Assembly: GCA_016702505.1 (NCBI GenBank)
Contig: JADJDU010000009.1
Location: 124,001-188,000, forward strand
Reading direction: 5' to 3'
Origin: Microthrixaceae bacterium
Lineage (GTDB): Bacteria > Actinomycetota > Acidimicrobiia > Acidimicrobiales > Iamiaceae
DNA length: 64,000 bases
Of this stretch, positions 25,373-34,900 are shown in pieces (positions within the stretch are counted from its first letter, which is position 1; each line of letters begins with the position of its first letter). The notes beneath the pieces were generated by a model, which searched no databases, had not been told where the DNA came from, and saw only the letters and a list, made by a program, of their open reading frames with translations. The position numbers and the translations under genes were made by a program.

Positions 25373-28300
25373 CACGGGAACCCACCAACCGAGATAATTG
25401 CTTCCCATTTGTCACCAACAAGGTCTGGGAGGACGCCGAACAGAAGACGTTTTAGATTACTCTGAAGCGTTCTCTCCTCAGCCGTAAGCGGACGGTCACA
25501 GTTTTGCATTTGCCTGTATCCCCGAAGCAGGTTGAGACCACCAGACACGAGAAGATATCCTGCTAAGGCCTTGGACAGGCCCGATGGCTCGGGAACGATT
25601 GGAGCGAAGAATCCCTGTTCTACTTTTACCAACCCTTTTGTCATATTGACTACACCGGCGCCGCACCTTCCGTAATCGAAATTCCCAAGGTCCCGCCTCA
25701 ATACCGGCAGAAGATCTCGAAGGTCCAGTAACGCTTGGTCAGCACCAAGGACGTACCCCAGCACCTCCAACGCTGCATCTGGGCATGGCAACCCCATTAC
25801 ACACAATCCGGTCGGGTCCGTCCTGTTGGCGGGATTTCCACCGACGTATCCGTAGGGTTCTTCGGTGATGGCTACGAGGGGGTCTTGGGTCGTGAATTGC
25901 CCCGTCACTGGGTCGTAGTGGCGGGCTCTTAGGTAGATGTAGCCGGTTTCGGGGTCGTGGTATTGGCCGGTGTATCCGGCTAATGGTTGTTCGAGCCACC
26001 AGTTGGTGTTTGCGATGATTTCACCGTGGGCGTTGTAGGTGATGGTGTTGCGGGTGGTTCCATTCGCGTTGGTGGTAAGCCGGGTCGAGCCTTGATGGTC
26101 TTGGTGAAGGTATTGGACTTCTCCGGTGGTGTTGATCTGATAGATCGCTGTCCCGCCCGGCCCGTAGATCACATACGCGCTCTGTGCGCCTTGATGCTCA
26201 GAGAGCAACAACGGCAGACCGCCGCTGGCGGTCCATGTGTGTTCCTTACGCCACTCCACACCGGTGCCAGCCGTGTTGTCGAGTTGCTTGGCGGTGCGCA
26301 TGCCGGTGGTGTCGTATTCGTAACGCCACGTCCGCGTCGGCGCCCGGAACACGCCGATCACATCGACCGCGACATCAGTTTGGGTCCAGGATCCGATCGT
26401 GAGCGTCCCGGTGTCGGTGAGCGGGATGATCATGGTGGTCGAGGCGTGTTGGGCTGGGTCGAACACCACGATCCCGCCACCCAAGTCGGCGTCGGTTGTC
26501 CCAACACCCAGCACACCGGTGCCGGTCGGGTTGATAGCGGTGACCGAAACCATGACCGCCATGATCTCACCACTCAGCCCGCCCTGCCCCGTGACCGCGA
26601 CTTCGACCGGTGTGTTCGCCTGGAGCGTGTCACACGGGGCGTTGTCACAGACACCGGTGCCGGTGGTGGTGTCCACGAGACGGGTGGGGGCATCGAGAAG
26701 ATCCAGGCCGAGACCGGTGTCGTTTCCGGTGGGGATCTTCCAATACCCCGTCACCGCCACCCTGATGTTGGTGGGGCCGGCGGCGTGGAGGGTGATGGTG
26801 CCGTCAGGGTTCAACGGAACCGTGAACACACCAGCGGCACCGACACTGCCCGTTTCCCACACCAACTCACCCGCCGAGGCGGTCGCATTCGGGGCCACCC
26901 GCACCTGGCCACCAGAAGCGTTCTGGGCCAGGATCGACACGGTGACCGCGTTCACCCCTGTGGCTGGGATCCCACCGTGACCGGCGGTAGCGATGTCGGT
27001 TTCACCCGCCGGGAGAGTCCCACACGGCGAGCCGTCACACACACCAGTACCCGACGTGGATTCGGCGGTGACTGCGGGGGTGACCGGCCAGTAGTTCAGG
27101 GCCGGCACCCACGGGGACGGTGCCCGGAAGTACCCGACCACATCGACCGACACATCCACACCCACCCCACTAGCCAAGGTGATCGTCCCGTTCGCTGCGA
27201 CCTTCGCCGTCACGGTCTGAGCCGAGGTTTGTCCCGCGTTGAGCGGGAGGGTTCCCGCGGCGGCGTCACCAGCGGGGTTCACTTCCAACCAGCCATCACC
27301 AGTTGTGCCGGACGCGATGATCGACACCACCACCGCCGTCACCCCCGACGCCGGCACACCACCCACACCAGCGACCTTCACCGCGACAGGGTCATCAGCG
27401 GCGATCCTCGCGCACGGGGCACCATCACAAGTCCCAGCACCCGTCGTGGTGTCGACGATGCGAGACGCGGGGACTGGGACGTATTGGCGGACGGTGTCGT
27501 CTTGCCACGTCGTGGGCAGGACCGCGCTGGTCATGCGGTTCTCGGCATCAAACCCATACGTTGCGGTCGTTCCCGACGGGAACGTCATCGAGGTCCGGTT
27601 CCCGCGGGCGTCATAGCCATAGGTGGTGGCATCAGCGGGTGGAGTCCCACAATCACCGCCCTCGGCGGTTTGCGATGTCCAACACAAGCGTTGGGCGGGG
27701 TCGAACACCTGCAGCACCCCATCTGCGTCGACCAGGTTCGTGGCCGCATCAAACCCGAACCCCTCCGTCCCGGTCGCGGTCAGTCGGTCCCGGTCGTCAT
27801 AGCCCCACGACTGGTTCTGGCCAGCCACGACCCCGGTGCCGGTGACTGTGGTGACCTGGCCCTTCAAGTCACGGGGCCCATAGGAGAGCGAGCCGAGCAC
27901 CGTGGAGCCACGGTTCCAAGACACGCCGACCATCCGATCAGCGCGATCAAAGCTGTAGACGTCACGGTTCTGTGACGACACCGGGAACACCGTTTCGGAC
28001 CAGTTGCTGTTCTGGTCATAGCCAAACGTTGTCAGCCGCCCGGTCCAGTCCGTGACCGACTCCAACCGTCCCGCATCATCGAACTCTCTGATCACCGGCG
28101 TGGACTGGCCCGGGTAACCAATCGACGTCAGGTTCGATGCGTCGTCCCAGCCATAGGTCGTAGTGCGGGCGTTCACATCCGTGTGGGACTTCAACCTGGA
28201 ACGCTGATCCCACACCCACATCTCAGTATCACCACCGCGCGACGCGTGAGTACGGCGACCCACAGCGTCATAGGTGATGGCAGTGATGTCTGGGGTAGCC

Positions 28301-29798
28301 GGATCGGCGTAATCGACACCGGTCGGGCGGCCCGCCAAGTCATACGCGTACGTGATGCAACCGGTCCGGGGTGCAACACAACTGCCGCCAGGCTGGGTCA
28401 CCGACCCCAGGTGGCCCTCACCGTTCCAGCCATAGGAGGTGACCTCCCCGACCGGGTCCGTCACCGACTCGAGACGGCCAAGCCCGTCATAGCCATAGAC
28501 CCATTCGCCGTTCAGTTCGTTCACGAACCTGGTCCGGCGTCCATCAGGGTCATACTCATAGCTCCGTGCCCCCGGACCGGGCGGATCCACCACCTCGAGA
28601 CGATCCACCACGTCATACCCATAGGTCGTGACATCACCTGTGGTGACCGTCGCAGACAACCCGGTCTCCACCCGGACCATGTTCCCGTTCAGGTCGTAAC
28701 CGGTCTTCACCCGGTTCCCCAACGGATCGGTCTCCTCGACCACCCGACCAAACTCATCAGACACCAACCTGGTTTTCCACAGGTCAGGGTCAGCGCCCAC
28801 CAGATTGCCTTTCGGGGAAACCACCCACTCCAAACGCCCGATCGGGTCATAGCCCATCGACGTCTTGTTCCCCAACGGGTCCGTCACCGACACCATGTCC
28901 CCGGTTCCGGGATCATAGGAATACGCCCAGTGCTGGCTACGACCGTCGATCACCTCCACCAGATCATCGCGGTGAACCGGGTCATACACCAACGACGTCG
29001 ACGCCTCATCAAGCGTGCCCGCCGCGTCGACCACCGTCTCGGGCATCCCATCAGCGTTATAGCCAACCGTCGAGGTCACCACATTCACAGTCGACGCTGG
29101 CAGCGGGGCCGCGGTCTCACCTACCGACACCGACGTCACCTGATCAAACAAGTTGTAGGTCCAACGCGTCACCCGCCCCGACGCATCCCTAGCCATCTCA
29201 CGGTTCCCACGAGCATCGTTCTCGAACACCACCACCCCAGCCGGGCTGGTCAACTTCTCACACGCGAACGTGACCGGATCCCGTTCCCACACGGTCACCT
29301 GCTCGAAGGCCGTACCCGGAGCCAGAGTGGTCGACTCGTGCACCCCATGGGTGTTGTAGTGATCGATACGCCGCATACCCGACGGGAACACAATCGTGGT
29401 CGACCCCGGAACCGGGGTGAAATAGTTCAACTCGGTGCGTTGCTCCGCCTCATCAACCTGAGAAACCACCCGCCCCAGATGATCATAGGTGTTCACAATC
29501 TGAGGACCCGACGGTTGATGAACCGGCCGGCGAACCTTCCACAAACGATGCCCAGAAAAGTATTCGAAAGACCACACCCCACCACCAACATCGGTAAACG
29601 AAACCAGATCACCCCACTGGTCATAATCCATAGACACTGACCGCACACCATCAGACACCGTCTCGACACGGCCCGCGTTCCAACCAAACGTCAACCGGCG
29701 TTCCGCCTCATCTTCCATGAACACGACCTCACCGCTGCCATCACGAGAAACCACCGTCTCGTTACCGAACTGATCCCCCAACCCCACCACACGACCAG
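25372..29798 (-). CDS. RHS/YD-repeat protein B, 5' truncated by IS30
   Basis: About 1475 codons remain. The 5' third (signal peptide, N-terminal domain) is missing: identity to RHS-A stops exactly at 29798, where the IS30 terminus begins, and the lost part is not found on the other side of the IS. YD repeats (e.g. FGYDQNSNW, YGYDGLGRL) fill about 29790-27490; three beta modules with GxCDxxPC motifs follow (27485-26335); then the RHS core closing motif YDPVTGQFTTQDPL and NPANRTDPTGL. The last ~155 residues are a unique tip (CPDAALEVLGYVLGADQALL...) with no recognised toxin fold. Without its own promoter or signal peptide, it may be silent or serve as a donor for recombination with RHS-A. Confidence 0.85.
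25987..29798 (-). repeat. Long direct repeat, copy 1 (RHS core)
   Basis: This segment matches 32587-36398 at a constant offset of 6600 bases at both ends, so there is no net indel in 3.8 kb. Differences are scattered single bases, many synonymous. Identity decays at the 5' (low-coordinate) side where the tips begin and ends sharply at the IS30 boundary. Confidence 0.9.
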
Positions 29799-30926
29799 GG
29801 CGAGTTCAACCGGTCATCGCGACAGCGTGATGGTAGTGGTGGGCGGCGGTGGTCCAGTCGAGTGAGCGTCGGGGGATGGTGTTGATGTGGTGGGCGATTC
29901 GGTCGAGGTCGGCTTGGGTGTAGATCGAGAGGTCGGTGCCTTTGGGGAGCCAGCGTCGGATAAGGCCGTTGGTGTTCTCGTTGGTTGGGCGTTGCCATGG
30001 TTTGTGGGGGTCGCAGAAGTAGATGTCGATTCCGGTGGCTTGGGCGATGGCGGGGTGGTTGGCCATCTCGCTGCCGCGATCCCAGGTGAGGGTCAGTCTC
30101 AGCTCGGGTGGGATCGTTTCGAGGGTGGCGGTGAGGGCGTGTTGGGTGCTCAAAGCGGTGTAGGCACAGTTGGGTGTGTCGTGGCGGGCGAGCCACAGGT
30201 ACCGGGTTTTGCGGTCGACGAGGGTGATGATGGCGGACTGGTTGCGGGCGCCGATGATCTGGTCGCCTTCGAGGTGACCGACCTCTGCCCGTGCCTCGGC
30301 GGCGGGTGGGCGGTTGTGAATGATGTTGAACTGGCCGAGAACGCTGGATCGTTGCTGGCTATGGCGTTGACCGGTGTGTCGGCGTCGTGGACGACGGCGG
30401 TGCAACATCTTGTAGACCTTGGTGGGCAGGCCGTGACGTTTCGGGGCGTAGACGCCCTGGTAGATCGTTTCGTGGGAGATGTTGGCGGTATAGCCGTGGA
30501 GGCCTTGGGCCAACTCGATCGAGATCGTCATCGGCGAATCTCCGGCCACGAGACGTTTGGTCACCTGCCACGCCAGTTCGGGTTCAGCGACCAGCATCGG
30601 TGCTTTTGGTCGCAATCGTGCCTTGTCAGCTCGGACCTGCGCTTTGGTCGCGGTGTACGCGGCTCGGCCACCGTTGCAGGCGATCTCGCGTCCGATCGTG
30701 CTGCGATGACGTCCCAGCCCGCGGGCGATACAGGCGTCGGAGTCACCGCGTTCGATCCCAGCGCGGATTTGCTCACGATCAGACGCGGTGAGTGGGTTAG
30801 CTGGCATGCTGGGACTCTCCATCGGTTCAGGGTGCTGTGTAGACAGCGGCCATCATGGCCGCCATCACGCTCTGACCGGTGGAGACCCATCACCTCACGG
30901 TGTTGCCGTCACCCCTTGAACCCGCC
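29799..30926 (-). mobile_element. IS30-family insertion sequence, copy 1 (intact)
   Basis: 1128 bp. Ends read GGCGAGTTCAACCGGTCATC at 29799 and, on the minus strand at 30926, GGCGGGTTCAAGGGGTGACG: imperfect inverted repeats. The left boundary is exact because RHS homology stops there. No target duplication is seen, fitting a deletion next to the element. A palindrome gcggccat-c-atggccgc lies between the end and the transposase start and could be an operator. Confidence 0.9.
29806..30822 (-). CDS. IS30 family transposase
   Basis: 338 residues; the start is MESPSMPANP or the Met six codons in. The N-terminal helix-turn-helix is LTASDREQIRAGIERGDSD ... GRHRSTIGREI. The IS30 catalytic acids are in GHLEGDQIIG (first Asp), LTWDRGSEMANH (second Asp) and NENTNGLIRRWLPKGTD (Glu). 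The typical HETIYQGVYA motif is present. Full length, so probably active; it could mobilise the frameshifted copy in trans. Confidence 0.95.
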   Translation of the reverse strand: MESPSMPANPLTASDREQIRAGIERGDSDACIARGLGRHRSTIGREIACNGGRAAYTATKAQVRADKARLRPKAPMLVAEPELAWQVTKRLVAGDSPMTISIELAQGLHGYTANISHETIYQGVYAPKRHGLPTKVYKMLHRRRPRRRHTGQRHSQQRSSVLGQFNIIHNRPPAAEARAEVGHLEGDQIIGARNQSAIITLVDRKTRYLWLARHDTPNCAYTALSTQHALTATLETIPPELRLTLTWDRGSEMANHPAIAQATGIDIYFCDPHKPWQRPTNENTNGLIRRWLPKGTDLSIYTQADLDRIAHHINTIPRRSLDWTTAAHHYHHAVAMTG

Positions 30927-30964
30927 GACACCCCCCAAAGTGGGGCCAAATCAGACCAGCGTTC

Positions 30965-31474
30965 TCAGTTATCATCAATGCCTACGATTGGATTCCTGAA
31001 TTCCGGATGGACAAGTAGCTTGTCGCTCAAATTGTCCGGCGCGAAGGACGCTATCAATTTGACCAATTCTGAGGTCTCGGCAACTGGCCTCCTACTCCCA
31101 GGCGCCCACGCGACCCCCGGGGGAACTGGGAGGAGAATATTCTCCCTGGTAATCAGCCAGACCCGCAGGTTTGTCCGGTCCTCAGCCAATATGACGACAC
31201 CGGCGATCTCCTGCCACGAGTAGGATAGGGAAACAAATTGATTGTAAACAATACAAATCCCCTTGGCATCAACGCGAGCTGACCTAGCGACGGCAGCGGC
31301 TATGTAGTGGACTCCGAAACCAAGGCACAATGCAGCGCCCATTAGCCCAACGGGAGTAAACACTGACCAGAGACCGAAGCCTATGAAGACTACGCCCAAG
31401 GCCAATGAAGCATCCTGAAATCTTGACCGAATCGAAAATCCACCCGGCGCCATAGCAACACGCAGCCCGATCAT
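30965..31474 (-). CDS. Membrane protein with PH-like domain, candidate immunity protein 2 for RHS-A
   Basis: 169 residues. Two hydrophobic helices at about 24-62 (ALGVVFIGFGLWSVF; GAALCLGFGVHYIAAA) are followed by a soluble part starting RVDAKGICIVYNQFVSLSYS-, the pattern of bacterial PH-like domains of actinobacterial membrane proteins. The start ATG directly abuts the stop of the upstream gene. It resembles that gene in layout, suggesting an old duplication. Role as immunity protein is inferred from position behind RHS-A. Confidence 0.6.
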   Translation of the reverse strand: MIGLRVAMAPGGFSIRSRFQDASLALGVVFIGFGLWSVFTPVGLMGAALCLGFGVHYIAAAVARSARVDAKGICIVYNQFVSLSYSWQEIAGVVILAEDRTNLRVWLITRENILLPVPPGVAWAPGSRRPVAETSELVKLIASFAPDNLSDKLLVHPEFRNPIVGIDDN

Positions 31475-31945
31475 CTACCTACGGTCCAATCGATCATCAG
31501 GCGCGAACGACCAGAGTTTGTCCAGAATGTGAGGCAGCTGATAACCGACACCTTGCAGGTCAAAGAAGTAGCCGCACAGTGCATGGAGGTAAATCGGGCT
31601 GCCACCTCCCGCGCGCATGAGGGTTACTTCAACCCTACCACCAAGACTAGTTGGCATCTGGACTTGCGGCTGACTAGCATCACGCCAAGGAATACATTCG
31701 TCTCGGGTGAGTGGTCTAGAAACTACAATTCCCTTGTCGCATCCAGTCACTTTCTGAGCTGCTTGACCTAAAGTCCACACACCCGCAACTAGCAGGAAGG
31801 CACATAATGGCCAAGCCCCACGATTGGTGACGAGAACTATGGAGGTCGAGACTGCGAGGAAGATTACCCTTGCCACCATTCTGCCTCTCGCCTTGCGGAT
31901 CACAACACTGTCGGACGCCAAGATGGTTACAAATGGGCTGCTCAA
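31475..31945 (-). CDS. Membrane protein with PH-like domain, candidate immunity protein 1 for RHS-A
   Basis: 156 residues if the TTG at 31945 is used; this overlaps the RHS-A stop as TTGA. A hydrophobic hairpin (VARVIFLAVSTSIVLV; WPLCAFLLVAGVWTL) precedes a domain with GCDKGIVVSRPLTRDECIPW, like a bacterial PH domain with its IPW motif. Ends in LWSFAPDDRLDRR; the next gene has the matching IASFAPDNLSDK, supporting common descent. Membrane-anchored immunity would fit a toxin tip with hydrophobic helices, but this is inference. Confidence 0.6.
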   Translation of the reverse strand: MSSPFVTILASDSVVIRKARGRMVARVIFLAVSTSIVLVTNRGAWPLCAFLLVAGVWTLGQAAQKVTGCDKGIVVSRPLTRDECIPWRDASQPQVQMPTSLGGRVEVTLMRAGGGSPIYLHALCGYFFDLQGVGYQLPHILDKLWSFAPDDRLDRR

Positions 31946-34900
31946 CTCTCACAACCAAGCGCCGATTCCACCGACCTATCGCGACTTACCCATCCTACGC
32001 CATAGCTGGCAAGTGACGCCCCGGTGGCAAGAGTTCCATTTCTTACCAGGAGCCCCGAGGTAGCCCCACGGGGACGCGCCCAGTAGATGAGGAGCGGCAC
32101 TCCATATTGGTTGACCATTGCATGCCTGACCTCCCGCAAAGTACGGGTCGCTTTAAGTGGGATGACTGCGAGCAAGATGTCAAATAGAGTTCCAGCAGCA
32201 AAGGCCCAGGAGAGCCCGTGCACATTGTAGCGATCATAGGCATTGAGCGCTACAATCGCCGCGTTCGCAGCAAAGCACCAGCCCGCGCTGGCGGTGCACG
32301 CGATTGCCACCACTGCTGCCTGAACAAAGGGATTTCTGAGCGTCGACTCATCGAGACGGAACTCGGGAAATGGAAATCCATTCGCGTTTGCCCACCCTAC
32401 AGTGGGACCCACCCACTGCCCAGCAGCAGATGGATTTCCGCCCGCAAAACTGTAGGGGTTGATTCCGATGCTTGAGAGTGGGTGGCTGGATGTGTATTGG
32501 CCGCTTTGGGGGTCGTAGGAGCGGGTTCCGGTGTGGATGTAGCCGGTTTCGGTGTCGTGTTGCAGCGAGGCGAACCCGATTAGCGGTTGCTCGAGCCACC
32601 AGTTGGTGTTTCCTGAGATGTGCCCAGTGGTCTCATAGGTGATGGTGTTGCGGGTAGTGCCGTTGGGGTTGGTGGTAAGCCGGATTGAACCCTGGTGGTC
32701 CTGGTGCAGATATTGGACTTCGCCCGTGGTGTTGATCTGATAGATCGGTACTCCGCCGGGACCGTGGATCACAAGTGCCGTCTGGGACCCTTGGTGTTCG
32801 GCCAACAGCAAGGGCCGCCCTCCCACCATCATCCAGCTGAACTCTTTGCGCCATTCGGCGCCGGTGCCAGATGTGTTGTCGAGTTGTTTGGCGGTGCGCA
32901 TGCCGGTGGTGTCGTATTCGTAACGCCACGTCCGCGTCGGCGCCCGGAACACCCCGATCACATCGACCGCCACGTCAGTTTCGGTCCATGATCCGATCGT
33001 GAACGTCCCGGTGTCGGTGAGCGGGATGATCATGGTGGCCGATGCGTGTTGTGCTGGGTCGAACACCACGACCCCGCCACCCAAGTCGGCTTCGGTTGTG
33101 CCAACACCGAGAACTCCGGTGCCGGTCGGGTTGATAGCGGTGACCGAAACCATGACCGCCATGATCTCACCCGACAGCCCGCCCTGCCCCGTGACCGCGA
33201 CCTCGACCGGTGTGTTCGACTGGAGCGTGTCACACGGGTCGTTGTCACAGACACCGACGTTGGTGGTGGTGTCGACGAGTCGGGTGGGGGCTTCGAGCAG
33301 TTCCAGGCCGAGTCCGGTGTCGTTTCCGGTGGGGATCTTCCAGTAGCCCGTGACCGCCACCCTGATATCGGTGGCACCAGTGGTTTCCAAAGTGACCGTC
33401 CCGTCAGGGTTCAACGGAACGGTGAACACCCCAGCAGCACCGACACTGCCTGCCTCCCACACCAACTCCCCCGCCGAGGCGGTCGCATTCGGGGCCACCC
33501 GGACCTGGCCGCCGTTGGCGTTCTGCGCCAGGATCGACACCGTCACAGCGTTCACCCCAGCAGCGGGAATGCCGCCGTGACCAGCGGTAGCGATGTCGGT
33601 TTCACCAGCGGGCAGAGTCCCGCACGGCGAACCATCACAAGTCCCGACACCCGAGGCCGATTCGGCGGTAACAGCGGGGGTGACCGGCCAGTAGTTCAGG
33701 GCTGGAACCCACGGGGACGGCGCCCGGAAATAGCCGACCACATCAACGGACACATCCACCCCAACATCAGAAGCGAGCACGATGGTGCCGTTGGCGGCGA
33801 CCTTCGCCGTCACCGTCTGAGCCGACGTTTGCAAGGCGTTGAGCGGCAGCGTCCCCGCGGCGGCGTCACCGGCCGGGTTCACCTCCAACCAGCCATCCGA
33901 TGTGGTGCCCGATGCGATGATCGACACTGCCACCGCCGTCACCCCCGTGGCGGGAATACCACCCACACCAGCGACCTTCACCGCCACCGGATCACCAGCG
34001 GCGATACGGGCACACGGCGCGCTGTCACAAGTTCCGGTGCCCGCCGCGCTGTCCGCAATGCGGGTAGCAGCAACCGGTACGTACTGGCGGACGGTGTCGT
34101 CTTGCCACGTCGTCGGCAACACCGCCGAAGTCATGCCGTTCTCGGCATCAAACCCGAAGGTTGCGGTCGTTCCCGACGGATAGGTCATCGACGTCCGGTT
34201 CCCGCGGGCGTCATAGCCGTAGGTGGTCGCATCCTCAGGTGGGGTCCCACAATCACCGCCCTCCGCGGTTTGCGATGTCCAACACAAGCGTTGGGCGGGG
34301 TCGAACACCTGCAACACACCGTCCTGGTCGACCAGGTTCGTGGCCGCATCAAACCCGAACCCCTCCGTCCCAGTCGAAGTGAGGCGGTCCCGGTCGTCAT
34401 AGGACCACGACTGGTTCTGACCAGCGACCACGCCGGTGCCGGTGACGGTGGTGACCTGGCCCTTCAAGTCACGGGGCCCATAGGAGAGGCTGCCCAGCAC
34501 GGTGGAGCCGCGGTTCCAAGACACTCCGACCATCCGATCAGCGCGGTCAAACGAGTAGACGTCACGGTTCTGTGACGACACCGGGAACACCGTTTCGGAC
34601 CAGTTGCTGTTCTGGTCATAGCCAAACGTTGTCAGCCGCCCGGTCCAGTCCGTGACCGACTCCAACCGTCCCGCCTCATCGAATTCTCTGGTCACCGGAG
34701 CGGACTGGCCGGGGTAGGAGATCGACGTCAGGTTTCCGGTGTCGTCCCACCCGTAGCTGGTGGCACGGCCGTTCACATCGGTGTGGGACTTCAACCGCGA
34801 CCGGCGATCCCAGACCCAACTTTCGGTGTCACCGCCCCGCGACGCGTGAGTGCGGCGGCCAACAGCGTCATAGGTGATGGCAGTGATGTCGGGGGTGGCC

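Noticed and set aside
25987..29640. Long plus-strand frames across both RHS genes (e.g. 25987-27975, 28183-29640, 33046-34575)
   Set aside because: Shadows of the YD-repeat coding; they appear in both copies only because the cores are duplicated. Compositions rich in His/Arg/Gly without any domain.
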